NCBI RefSeq assembly: GCF_042610425.1
Contig: NZ_JBGJZM010000002.1
Span: 506,296 to 570,295, forward strand
Direction of reading: 5' to 3'
Source of the DNA: Ectobacillus sp042610425
GTDB taxonomy: Bacteria; Bacillota; Bacilli; Bacillales; Bacillaceae_G
DNA: 64,000 nt
Shown here: in pieces, positions 18,435 to 25,418 of the stretch
How positions within the stretch are numbered: the first letter of the stretch is position 1
Layout: every line of letters starts with the position of its first letter
Position numbers and translations under genes: made by a program
Notes under the pieces: generated by a model
The model's database searches: none
What the model was told of the DNA's origin: nothing
Seen by the model: the letters and a program-made list of their open reading frames with translations, nothing else

Positions 18435-18462
18435 ACCTCATTTACTTATGGTACGGTTCACC
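18435..18462. repeat. Left att direct repeat of the SCC-like island
   Basis: 28 bp beginning ACCTCATTTACTTATGG and ending CGGTTCACC, identical to 26299-26326. On the minus strand it reads GGTGAACCGTACCATAAGTA, i.e. Gly-Glu-Pro-Tyr-His-Lys-stop as at the end of rlmH. It lies 20 nt after the terminator stem. Confidence 0.9.
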
Positions 18463-18472
18463 GTAGTGTATC

Positions 18473-18486
18473 TAAATGAGGTTTTT
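18473..18486. repeat. Left terminal inverted repeat of the island
   Basis: TAAATGAGGTTTTT at 18473-18486; its complement lies at 26295-26308, overlapping the right att repeat. Matching inverted repeats next to the direct repeats are a known trait of SCC ends. Confidence 0.75.
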
Positions 18487-18489
18487 GCA

Positions 18490-19266
18490 TTAAGTGTTGA
18501 AAAGTAAACTAGCTGTTTTTATTATTTCACTTTGTTCAATTGTCCATAACTCTTTTAAATTATAAAGTAATACTCCCATACCCTGAATTTCTAATTTGGA
18601 GGGATTTACATCCGTTATTCCCAACAAAACTTCCCCACCAGAATTTATTAGACCTTTATTATACAAATCATAAATTTCATTTAATAATGAAATCAGAGGA
18701 AATCCTGAAATACCTGTACCTCTAAAATCGCTTGTTCTTAATGATAATGCATCCTTCATTACAATCATACGTAGAATACATAATTGCCTATAAGTTAATT
18801 CAGTAGATATTTTAATTAATTGATTTGCTTGCTCTTTGCTGATTGATTCATCGAATGCGATATTAGCAAGCATGTTTCCGTAGTATTTTAATTTCTTTTC
18901 CTCGTGCTCCCTTTGGGCTGAAAATATTACTCCTTCAATAACTTCATCTGCGTCCGAACGGTCTGATTGGTCTAAATCAAAGAAATCATCATTTCGTAAT
19001 TCCTTACCAGTAGATAAGTTATCTCTTATTTTTTCTAGCGCATATGTTGATGTTGCACCTACCTTTTTACTTTCTCTTTTAGATAAGACTCTCCCTTGAA
19101 TCTCTTCACCTAATTTCGTGAAAGCCTTTTCGGCAACAAGTCCCCCCATTGCACCTATTACTGTACCGGCTGGACCCGCTATAGTTGTACCAATTATTGC
19201 TCCTGTTGAAGCACCCGTAATTTCTGCCCCTGATTCAATTAAGAACTTAATTATCTTGTTAGCCAT
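18490..19266 (-). CDS. Hypothetical protein with N-terminal glycine zipper (island cargo)
   Basis: 258 residues. The N-terminus contains a glycine-zipper hydrophobic region (GASTGAIIGTTIAGPAGTVI then GAMGGLVAE) able to insert into or line a membrane. It is followed by a charged linker (DDFFDLDQSDRSDADEVIEG) and a helical domain with KLKYYGNMLANIAFDESIS and the motif LTYRQLCILRMI. Proteins with this helical domain are common next to mobile elements and in phage-resistance contexts, but I cannot assign a named family. AAGAGG precedes the ATG. Last gene before the left att site; its stop lies 4 nt from the left inverted repeat. A membrane-acting defence effector is conceivable but unproven. Confidence 0.6.
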   Translation of the reverse strand: MANKIIKFLIESGAEITGASTGAIIGTTIAGPAGTVIGAMGGLVAEKAFTKLGEEIQGRVLSKRESKKVGATSTYALEKIRDNLSTGKELRNDDFFDLDQSDRSDADEVIEGVIFSAQREHEEKKLKYYGNMLANIAFDESISKEQANQLIKISTELTYRQLCILRMIVMKDALSLRTSDFRGTGISGFPLISLLNEIYDLYNKGLINSGGEVLLGITDVNPSKLEIQGMGVLLYNLKELWTIEQSEIIKTASLLFNT

Positions 19267-19318
19267 TATATCCTCTTCTCATATGAATTATTTATATCCT
19301 AATTCTAAATTTATTGAG

Positions 19319-19510
19319 CTAAATTGGGGTTGAAGGCTTAAAATAAGTTTTACCTTTAGCATGGGGATAATCTCCGAACAACCATGATTCAGGTCTATCT
19401 ATCATTACTTTATAAAGAATTTGACCATAAAACATTGCCGCAAGTTTATCATTTTCTTTACAGGACTTCCAAATTGGTTCATAAATAGTCCCCCTTGATA
19501 CATTAAACAA
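19319..19510 (-). pseudogene. Short hypothetical ORF, probably a fragment
   Basis: A 63-codon frame (ENDKLAAMFYGQILYKVMID, then SWLFGDYPHAKGKTYFKP) reads like genuine protein sequence but has no good ribosome-binding site. The AGGGGG site present directs a different frame (ATG at about 19478) that ends after 25 codons. A frameshifted remnant is the likeliest explanation. Family not recognised. Confidence 0.35.
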
Positions 19511-19560
19511 ACGGATTAAAAATTACATTTTACTTCATTACATACATTTACAAACTCAGG

Positions 19561-19665
19561 CACTTTCATCAGATAATTACACTCTTCTTTCTTTGTATTA
19601 AATACTTAACTACCCAATATTCAACTGTATTTGTATTGTATCAATCTCTCGTTTTTTTGACCTAA
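19561..19665 (-). pseudogene. Degraded 3' end of a large serine recombinase gene (copy 5)
   Basis: On the minus strand GATTGATACAATACAAATAC is nearly identical to 26030-26000 within the longest recombinase remnant, and the similarity runs on through AGTTGAATA..GTAGTTAAG..TTTA and AAAGAAAGAAG. The encoded stub reads REIDTIQIQLN before frame damage. The hairpin half is decayed. Confidence 0.6.
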
Positions 19666-19752
19666 AATTCTAAACCTTTTAAAAGATCTATAATGGATAT
19701 TAAGCTATCTATTAACAAAAAGAAGAACTAGCTTATTTAATCTAGTTAATTT

Positions 19753-20601
19753 TCATTCAATAATTGTACCGTCTTCAAAAACTTTAACGAAAAATAGATT
19801 CCCATTTCCACCTGCTTGTTGCATAGACTTCGACTTTAAGAAAACTTGGTAGTATTTCTTTCCGTTCTCTTCCTTAACATCTGTAGAATAACTATACAAT
19901 GTATCACCATTACTATCATCATATTTCTTTTTGGCGTATGAAACAGCTTGCTCTCCTGTAAATGCTACCTGTTGTTGCTGTTGCTGTTGTTTTTGTTTTA
20001 CTGCGTCAGCCACCTTAGCCTCTTCTTCTTTTTTCTTAGCTTCAGCTGCTGCTTTGTCTGATTCTACTTTTGCTACTTCTTGATCTATTGCAGTAATCAT
20101 TTCAGTTGCCTTTTGATTAATCGCTTTAAGATAATCTTTATCTTTTGTTTCTGTCACAATAGTATTCAATATATCCTTTGCCTCTGCATACTTTTGATTG
20201 CCCTTTAATTCGTCAGCTTTTGCTAATTGATTATTATATTGGTCTTGTTTTTGTTTTTGAGCTACTAGAGCTTCCCTTGCATCTTTTGCTTGCATTTTCA
20301 AAGTATCAGAACCACCACTTGTTTTCTCTACTTGTTCAAATGATTTAATTGCATCGTCTACTTTTGAATCTGATTGGCTCTTAATAGCCTGTACCATTTC
20401 TTTAGTTTGTTCATATAAAGTTTTTGTATCTTTATCATCTTTTTTCTCATCCAATGCTAATTGAAATGATGCTAACGCTTTATCATATTCCTTGCTTGCT
20501 ATAGCTAATTTTCCTTGTTCTACTGCCTTATTAAAAGTGTCATTACTACATCCTGTTATAAAAAGTAGTACGATTCCTAAAAGAACAACTAATTTTTTCA
20601 T
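19753..20601 (-). CDS. Lipoprotein with TPR-like helical repeats (island cargo)
   Basis: 282 residues. MKKLVVLLGIVLLFITGC is a type II signal peptide with lipobox ITGC (Cys18). The mature part begins with KAVEQGKLAIASKEYDKALA, a tetratricopeptide-like helix pair, continues as a long Lys/Glu/Ala-rich coiled coil, has a run of seven glutamines, and ends in a small domain (YSTDVKEENGKKYYQVFLKS) resembling the C-terminal domain of Bacillus and staphylococcal surface lipoproteins. ATG at 20601 follows GGGGAGA; a longer frame upstream lacks a site. It is the largest extracellular product of the island; function unknown. Confidence 0.75.
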   Translation of the reverse strand: MKKLVVLLGIVLLFITGCSNDTFNKAVEQGKLAIASKEYDKALASFQLALDEKKDDKDTKTLYEQTKEMVQAIKSQSDSKVDDAIKSFEQVEKTSGGSDTLKMQAKDAREALVAQKQKQDQYNNQLAKADELKGNQKYAEAKDILNTIVTETKDKDYLKAINQKATEMITAIDQEVAKVESDKAAAEAKKKEEEAKVADAVKQKQQQQQQQVAFTGEQAVSYAKKKYDDSNGDTLYSYSTDVKEENGKKYYQVFLKSKSMQQAGGNGNLFFVKVFEDGTIIE

Positions 20602-20865
20602 TTTTTCTCCCCTATTTCCATAGAATAATCCTTGCTGACAACAAATATTACTTAGTATTGCATTATAACAATGCATATATTAATATTAGCAAAATATAAC
20701 AATATAACAACCAATATTTCACTATTAAACAAGTTTTTACAGTACTTGACGTATTTAACTATTATTCAAAAGTTCTATTTAGCGTACATAGTTAATTCTT
20801 TATATAATTATTCCAAATGCATCGTTAAAAATAAAAATAACGATGCACTCAGATATATTAAACAC

Positions 20866-20955
20866 TTACCCTACTTCTAAGATACTGGATTCTACAATTT
20901 CTACTAGAATACTCACTCCAATCCCAACTCCAACACCTAATAGGAAATATCCCAT
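20866..20955 (-). CDS. 29-residue hydrophobic glycine-zipper peptide
   Basis: ATG at 20955 is preceded by GAGGTG 5 nt upstream. The peptide is MGYFLLGVGVGIGVSILVEI followed by a nine-residue tail, i.e. a single membrane-spanning stretch with alternating glycines. It lies 35 nt downstream of another micro-ORF with an equally good ribosome-binding site. The composition resembles type I toxins or membrane micropeptides; no antisense RNA was identified. Confidence 0.5.
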   Translation of the reverse strand: MGYFLLGVGVGIGVSILVEIVESSILEVG

Positions 20956-20989
20956 TTTTTCACCTCATTTTTAGTATCGTAGATCAAAT

Positions 20990-21067
20990 CTATCTTTTCT
21001 TCTTTGCCGAAAAATAAGCTGTTATCCCAAAAATCACACCTGCTGTAAATAATTCAATTGGAGTCAA
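20990..21067 (-). CDS. 25-residue hydrophobic peptide, TTG start
   Basis: The TTG at 21067 follows GGGGGTGAGGTGG, an unusually strong site placed just after the stop of recombinase remnant copy 4. The peptide reads TPIELFTAGVIFGITAYFSA plus a KKKR tail: one TM helix with positive C-terminus. A diverged paralogue follows recombinase remnant copy 2 (25332-25418). Conservation of frame between the two copies supports real translation. Confidence 0.55.
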   Translation of the reverse strand: MTPIELFTAGVIFGITAYFSAKKKR

Positions 21068-21084
21068 ACCACCTCACCCCCTTT

Positions 21085-21215
21085 TCATAGATTGATATAT
21101 ATACAAAAAGAAGAAGGGCAATCATCCTCATCAGATGATTGCCCTTCTTTCTTTATACCTAAATGCTTTACTACTGCATGATTCAATTGTAGAGATATTT
21201 TATTGATTTTAAATC
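21085..21215 (-). pseudogene. Degraded 3' end of a large serine recombinase gene (copy 4)
   Basis: The minus-strand frame reads NKISLQLNHAVVKHLGIKKE then GQSSDEDDCPSSFCIYINL and a stop at 21085-21087. It is almost residue-for-residue the C-terminus of the remnant at 25898-26260. The DNA includes a perfect hairpin (GAAGGGCAATCATC ... GATGATTGCCCTTC) that is part of this coding tail and may act as a terminator. The stop is followed within 20 nt by the 25-residue peptide gene. Confidence 0.7.
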
Positions 21216-21384
21216 AGCTACATTCATTTGGGTATTCCCACTACATGTTCTAAAGTAAAAATCAACCAGCCTTGAATTTAAATATAAAAACAAGCCTTTT
21301 ACAAAGCCCCGATTGTTTCAATATCCTGAACCTGTTAACTCTGTTAAATAAAAGCATTCTTTATTACAACTGTATCTTATAAAC
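21216..21384. other. Non-coding stretch between recombinase remnant and small gene
   Basis: AT-rich, no start with a ribosome-binding site on either strand. Probably decayed recombinase or spacer DNA; nothing further can be supported. Confidence 0.3.
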
Positions 21385-21639
21385 CTAGTCCTCCATCCAA
21401 TCTCTGTGAGCAGGATTATTGGGATCTAATATAATACCTTGTTCATCATATGGTAGTGGTTGTATATTTTTAAACATTTCATCAAAATGATTTAATCGAG
21501 CACCTAATGCTCTGTTAATGCGTTGTGTTTCTTCTGTTGTTAATTCTTTGACTAATGATGATCTATATCTCTTACTAGGCGCATAAGAAAATCGCGACTT
21601 TTTAAGAGCAACATTGCGCATTTTTCTTCTCCTCCTCAT
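21385..21639 (-). CDS. Small Arg-rich protein with C-terminal DPNN-RDW motif (copy 1)
   Basis: 84 residues. Start ATG 21639 is 6 nt after GAGGGG; the N-terminus MRRRRKMRNVALKKSRFSYA is strongly basic and nucleic-acid-binding-like. A helical middle (INRALGARLNHFDEMFKNIQ) leads to the C-terminal motif ILDPNNPAHRDWMED. Paralogues occur at 22219-22464 and 25552-25704 with the same final motif (DPNN-x3-RDW). It lies 57 nt after the small membrane protein gene at 21697, and the same pair is repeated at 22219/22490. Family not recognised. Confidence 0.65.
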   Translation of the reverse strand: MRRRRKMRNVALKKSRFSYAPSKRYRSSLVKELTTEETQRINRALGARLNHFDEMFKNIQPLPYDEQGIILDPNNPAHRDWMED

Positions 21640-21696
21640 TTTCATCCCCTCACAATCAGATAAGTGGTAATAGTTTATGTAATGACCTAAATAACA

Positions 21697-21915
21697 TTAA
21701 TGTCCTACTAGTAGTTTAGTTATGTAAGACCAATGGGCCAAATGTTCTCCTATTAGCACAGCCAGACCTGCCAGTATTCCTCCTACGGTGGCTCCAATCC
21801 ATGTAGCTAATTGTAATCTTCGTTCAAAAGACTTTCCTCTTGTTATAGACATTACATATAAATGAGTCGAATATATAATAATCAAGCAGCATAGAACGAT
21901 TATCCAATTATCCAA
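21697..21915 (-). CDS. Small two-TM membrane protein (copy 1)
   Basis: 72 residues, TTG start at 21915 after AGGAGGAGA. Two hydrophobic helices (WIIVLCCLIIIYSTHLYV and GATVGGILAGLAVLIG) flank a basic cytosolic hairpin, SITRGKSFERRLQLATWIG. A paralogue at 22490-22678 keeps the TM layout and the GK-x-x-ERRL-x-LAT core. The layout is holin-like in size but has no named family. Always followed by the Arg-rich DPNN-RDW protein. Confidence 0.65.
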   Translation of the reverse strand: MDNWIIVLCCLIIIYSTHLYVMSITRGKSFERRLQLATWIGATVGGILAGLAVLIGEHLAHWSYITKLLVGH

Positions 21916-22043
21916 AAAATATCTCCTCCTACTAATAGAATAGTTTCTTCTATTGTATAATAGAAAGAATTACAGGATTTACAGATAAGTAAAATCTCTA
22001 GTTCTTTGTATAGTGGTAATAAATCACATCAGCTTCTCACCCC

Positions 22044-22150
22044 CTTTCATAGATCGATATATATACAAAAAGAAGAAGGGCAATCATCCTTATGTATAAT
22101 TGCCCTTCTTTTTTTATGCCTAATTGCTTTCTATTGCATTAAGCCTAAAT
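22044..22150 (-). pseudogene. Degraded 3' end of a large serine recombinase gene (copy 3)
   Basis: The minus strand carries KQLGIKKEGQ and the GAAGGGCAA..TTGCCCTTC hairpin, with one deleted base relative to copies 1 and 4, followed by the shared junction ATCGATCTATGAAAGGGGGT. No intact micro-ORF follows; the expected one stops after a few codons. Confidence 0.6.
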
Positions 22151-22218
22151 TGTTTTTAATAATCTAAACCCATTAATTCTATTAAAAGCAGCCTATATAA
22201 CAACTATATTTTATAAAC

Positions 22219-22464
22219 CTAATCTTCAATCCAATCTCTATCTGAAGCATTGTTTGGATCGAGAATATATTGACCTTTTTCGTTAACTGGAAGTACTCTG
22301 GAATCTTTTAATAATTCCTTTAAGTTAAATGCATCCGCAATCATAGCATTCATTTCTTGTGTTCGTATTACTGATGAAACAGAACGTTGCGCTTTTCGAT
22401 TTAAATAAGATGGAAGAATAGGTTTTCTAACTACCTTCTTGCGCATTTTCCTTCTCTTCCTCAT
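22219..22464 (-). CDS. Small Arg-rich protein with C-terminal DPNN-RDW motif (copy 2)
   Basis: 81 residues from the ATG at 22464, which follows GTGGTGAT by a few bases. MRKRRKMRKKVVRKPILPSY is the basic N-terminus; NAMIADAFNLKELLKDSRVL the helical middle; YILDPNNASDRDWIED the C-terminus. It shares MR-x-RRKMR at the start and DPNN-x3-RDW-x-ED at the end with copy 1, the middle being diverged, as expected for an old duplication under selection at both ends. It lies 25 nt behind its membrane partner at 22490. Confidence 0.65.
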   Translation of the reverse strand: MRKRRKMRKKVVRKPILPSYLNRKAQRSVSSVIRTQEMNAMIADAFNLKELLKDSRVLPVNEKGQYILDPNNASDRDWIED

Positions 22465-22489
22465 TTCTATCACCACACCATGAAAACTT

Positions 22490-22678
22490 TTAAATATGTA
22501 TATAAAATCTGACTAATATAAAAGCGATAATAGACATTACGGAACCAAGAGGAACACCAACTTTAGTTGCTAAATCTAATCGTCGTTCTAATGGCTTCCC
22601 TTTCGTAATGATAATCACGTATATGATTGAAATAAACATGACTGAAGTTATTAGAATAACGATTTCCATCAAAGTCAA
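22490..22678 (-). CDS. Small two-TM membrane protein (copy 2)
   Basis: 62 residues from TTG at 22678 (7 nt after GGGGGAG), giving LTLMEIVILITSVMFISIIY, the basic loop IITKGKPLERRLDLATKVG and a second TM. The longer frame upstream is unlikely because that ribosome-binding site lies inside it. Paralogue of 21697-21915. The TTG-ACT start context recurs in the 25-residue peptide, pointing to a common origin of these translation starts. Confidence 0.6.
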   Translation of the reverse strand: MTLMEIVILITSVMFISIIYVIIITKGKPLERRLDLATKVGVPLGSVMSIIAFILVRFYIHI

Positions 22679-22939
22679 ATCATATCTCCCCCTACAACAT
22701 ACAGTTTCTTGGAAATATAAAATTAAATACATAACATGTACTTTATTTGGAGAAGCGAGTATAAATAAGGGAAAGGACAACCATGTTTTTACTTAAAACA
22801 TTCATACCATATTCAGATTACTTGTATCCTTTGTTCTCACATAAATAATTTTTACCACTTTCAAAAGGTGGACACAAAATTTCTGTTGTGTATGTGTGAT
22901 TGTTTGGCTACTATCAATCTAGAAGCTCTTCCTTTAAAC
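22679..22939. other. Intergenic region, no supported gene
   Basis: AT-rich spacer between the repeat-protein gene and the small-protein pair. A 21-codon plus-strand frame near 22783 has a weak ribosome-binding site; I do not consider it supported. Confidence 0.3.
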
Positions 22940-24424
22940 TTACCCATTGCCACGTAACCAAAGAAGAAAATCCTCAACGACCCAGTCAGGATATTTTTTA
23001 CATTCGTCTGTAGTGTAAGATCTCACATGAAGCCCACTATTTAGATACCACCTATTTGCGATAGCATCTTTAGCTACTGTATGTGTACAATCACTTACAA
23101 TGTTGAGCACGGCAGCTTTCCCATCTAGAATGACCAAATAATCCGGCTCTCGCTTATATGAACCCAACACGGCCCTACAATTTGGAAAGAATAGAACCCC
23201 AGCCTTTTTAAGTGGTTCAAAAAGAAGGACCTCTCCCATAGACCGAAAAATAACGCCGTCTACCAGATACATCGGATTATTAGAAGACACAAAGCTAGCA
23301 TTATTAGTTTTTTGGTTATCAACAAGCACTTTTTTAGCGTCATTACTACAATACTGGAATATTCTATTATGACCACTAAAGCCTTTCATTTTATCTGCAT
23401 AAATTTCTACATTATTTACCCTTTCTTGACATAGGTCTTGTTCAGACCATTCATTTTGCTCTGCCCATTCATTTTGCTCTGTCCATTCATTTTGCTCTGC
23501 CCATTCATTTTGCTCTGTCCATTCATTTTGCTCTGTCCATTCATTTTGCTCTGTCCATTCATTTTGCTCTGTCCATTCATTTTGCTCTGTCCATTCATTT
23601 TGCTCTGTCCATTCATTTTGCTCTGTCCATTCATTTTGCTCTGTCCATTCATTTTGCTCTGTCCATTCATTTTGCTCTGTCCATTCATTTTGCTCTGTCC
23701 ATTCATTTTGCTCTGTCCATTCATTTTGCTCTGTCCATTCATTTTGCTCTGTCCATTCATTTTGCTCTGTCCATTCATTTTGCTCTGTCCATTCATTTTG
23801 CTCTGTCCATTCATTTTGCTCTGTCCATTCATTTTGCTCTGTCCATTCATTTTGCTCTGTCCATTCATTTTGCTCTGTCCATTCATTTTGCTCTGTCCAT
23901 TCATTTTGCTCTGTCCATTCATTTTGCTCTGTCCATTCATTTTGCTCTGTCCATTCATTTTGCTCTGTCCATTCATTTTGCTCTGTCCATTCATTTTGCT
24001 CTGTCCATTCATTTTGCTCTGTCCATTCATTTTGCTCTGTCCATTCATTTTGCTCTGTCCATTCATTTTGCTCTGTCCATTCATTTTGCTCTGTCCATTC
24101 ATTTTGCTCTGTCCATTCATTTTGCTCTGTCCATTCATTTTGCTCTGTCCATTCATTTTGCTCTGTCCATTCATTTTGCTCTGTCCATTCATTTTGCTCT
24201 GTCCATTCATTTTGCTCTGTCCATTCATTTTGCTCTGTCCATTCATTTTGCTCTGTCCATTCATTTTGCTCTGTCCATTCATTTTGCTCTGTCCATTCAT
24301 TTTGCTCTGTCCATTCATTTTGCTCTGTCCATTCATTTTGCTCTGTCCATTCATTTTGCTCTGCCCATTGATTCATGGAATGAGCGCCTGTATTGAATAG
24401 ATTTTCATTATTCATTTCTCCCAC
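22940..24424 (-). CDS. Hexapeptide-repeat protein with C-terminal PD-(D/E)XK nuclease-like domain
   Basis: 494 residues: an N-terminal 17 residues, the degenerate unit NQWAEQ, 51 tandem hexapeptides NEW(T/A/S)EQ (48 with T; variants only near the C-terminal end), then a 165-residue domain. This resembles DUF559-like PD-(D/E)XK proteins: FRSMGEVLLFEPLKKAGVLF FPN with Glu398, REPDYLVILDGK with Pro427-Asp428, then VLNIVSD where relatives usually have L-E-V-D, and a C-terminal YPDWVVEDFLLWL helix. Asn441 stands where the catalytic Glu is expected, so it may be inactive or use another residue. The repeat is acidic (net negative) and Trp-rich. The start overlaps the upstream zinc-binding protein gene by 17 nt: one operon. 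Function unknown; nucleic-acid or defence role inferred. Confidence 0.7.
   Translation of the reverse strand: MGEMNNENLFNTGAHSMNQWAEQNEWTEQNEWTEQNEWTEQNEWTEQNEWTEQNEWTEQNEWTEQNEWTEQNEWTEQNEWTEQNEWTEQNEWTEQNEWTEQNEWTEQNEWTEQNEWTEQNEWTEQNEWTEQNEWTEQNEWTEQNEWTEQNEWTEQNEWTEQNEWTEQNEWTEQNEWTEQNEWTEQNEWTEQNEWTEQNEWTEQNEWTEQNEWTEQNEWTEQNEWTEQNEWTEQNEWTEQNEWTEQNEWTEQNEWTEQNEWTEQNEWTEQNEWTEQNEWTEQNEWTEQNEWTEQNEWTEQNEWTEQNEWAEQNEWTEQNEWAEQNEWSEQDLCQERVNNVEIYADKMKGFSGHNRIFQYCSNDAKKVLVDNQKTNNASFVSSNNPMYLVDGVIFRSMGEVLLFEPLKKAGVLFFPNCRAVLGSYKREPDYLVILDGKAAVLNIVSDCTHTVAKDAIANRWYLNSGLHVRSYTTDECKKYPDWVVEDFLLWLRGNG
23438..24355. repeat. 51-unit 18-bp tandem repeat (in-frame hexapeptide array)
   Basis: Unit TCATTTTGCTCTGTCCAT on the plus strand, 918 bp, near-perfect. 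The few substitutions (T to C in GTCC/GCCC and one terminal variant) lie in the first four units at the 23.4-kb edge and one unit at the other edge, the pattern expected of expansion by slippage or unequal crossing-over. Because 18 is a multiple of three, long spurious frames exist in other phases and on the other strand. Confidence 0.97.
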
Positions 24425-25112
24425 TCCCTTTCGATTTTCTACTTCTATCTTTAGAAAGTTTATATTCTCTTTGACAACTTTGGTGAACCGTAGGATATCC
24501 TTTTTGAGAATTTGCTAACTGATAGCGACTTGGATTACTAATATACTGTCCACAATGTGCACATTTCAGAACAGAATGATGTGTATTTAAATACTCTATA
24601 AAGTTGTAGTATAAACAGCATTCAAAGTCTTTAAAATCTGGTGCTATAACTTGGACTATCTTATATCCCTCTAGTAATTGTGGTTGAATAGAAAACCGAA
24701 TTTTCTTTAATATTTCATTTAATCTTTCAGTTTTTTCTGGGGCTACCATATTAATGAACTTAACTATTCCTGTTTGCTGCCGACTAATTTCAGCCGTCTG
24801 AATAAAACTATCGATAAAAGAGCGAATCTCCAACTGGAATGGAATTAATTTAGAACGATATTTCATAATTACGCTTTTACAATCTAAGTTCATTTTCTCA
24901 TCATTATCTAACTGATTATGTATAAATTCAAACATCCTTATATTGTACCAATCACCAGGAAATGCAACATTAAGAGAGTATTTCGGTTCCCAACTTTCTA
25001 GAAAATTGTTAAGTTCTTCATCGTTATTAAAATCTAGACTAGCGAATTCTATTGCAAACCACTTCCTTGGAATCCCTTGTTTCATTTCCCCATTGTCTTC
25101 GAATACAGACAT
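24408..25112 (-). CDS. Hypothetical protein with C-terminal Cys/His zinc-binding motif
   Basis: 234 residues from the ATG at 25112, 6-7 nt after AAAGGGG. The N-terminal 170 residues are mixed alpha/beta without a recognisable fold. Near the C-terminus, VLKCAHCGQYISNP and then HQSCQREYKLSK give C-x2-C ... H-x2-C, the spacing of a treble-clef or zinc-ribbon knuckle as in DUF6076-like proteins of Firmicutes; the basic tail SKDRSRKSKGSGRNE suggests nucleic-acid contact. It overlaps the hexapeptide-repeat protein start, so the two are translationally coupled partners. The leader ATCGATATATGAAAGGGG matches the junction that follows the recombinase remnants. Confidence 0.6.
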   Translation of the reverse strand: MSVFEDNGEMKQGIPRKWFAIEFASLDFNNDEELNNFLESWEPKYSLNVAFPGDWYNIRMFEFIHNQLDNDEKMNLDCKSVIMKYRSKLIPFQLEIRSFIDSFIQTAEISRQQTGIVKFINMVAPEKTERLNEILKKIRFSIQPQLLEGYKIVQVIAPDFKDFECCLYYNFIEYLNTHHSVLKCAHCGQYISNPSRYQLANSQKGYPTVHQSCQREYKLSKDRSRKSKGSGRNE

Positions 25113-25331
25113 GTTATAACCCCTTTCATATATCGATAAGATAATTGTAGAGCAAATACACTTCCATAGTAAGTGGAATTCGGGGTGGAAAATCAACTTT
25201 TTTAGGGTTTACCTTTATCAATTTACTGGATCGGTTAGTTCATAGTCATTAAATCATGAAAACTCTACAGCAAAGGAATTCCTATTTACCAATACATCGT
25301 ATAAACAAAAAGTAATGTTTTCTACATAGAA
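25113..25331. other. Spacer upstream of the zinc-protein gene
   Basis: AT-rich and non-coding as far as can be seen. The first 60 nt contain the recombinase-tail-like junction (CTTATCGATATATGAAAGGG on the minus strand); no intact gene is visible. Confidence 0.35.
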
Positions 25332-25418
25332 TTAATCTACCTTTTCTTCACTCTGATAAAAGCAGGCTGTAATCCCCAAAAATACCCCTGCTGTAAATAA
25401 TTCAATTTGGAAACACAC
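25332..25418 (-). CDS. 28-residue hydrophobic peptide, paralogue of the 20990-21067 peptide
   Basis: GTG at 25418 (or 25421) begins a frame reading QIELFTAGVFLGITACFYQS plus an acidic tail, clearly related to IELFTAGVIFGITAYFSAKK of the other copy. One additional A before the conserved part puts the TTG start of the other copy out of frame here, so either the upstream GTG is used or this copy is decaying. It overlaps the end of recombinase remnant copy 2. Confidence 0.4.
   Translation of the reverse strand: MCFQIELFTAGVFLGITACFYQSEEKVD

Noticed and set aside
20671..20880. 69-residue plus-strand frame
   Set aside because: Composition follows the AT-rich DNA, with no ribosome-binding site.
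22783..22848. 21-residue plus-strand peptide resembling a signalling peptide
   Set aside because: The ribosome-binding site is weak and there is no adjacent receptor gene; coincidence is likely in AT-rich DNA.
23416..24354. 312-residue MNGQSK-repeat frame on the minus strand
   Set aside because: Shifted reading of the same 18-bp array; it has no ribosome-binding site and no non-repeat domain except 12 residues.
23438..24355. CRISPR array
   Set aside because: The units are contiguous with no spacers, and the array is in frame with a coding domain.
23438..24400. 320-residue FILLCP-repeat frame on the plus strand
   Set aside because: Antisense reading of the array; no upstream signals and no domain outside the repeat.
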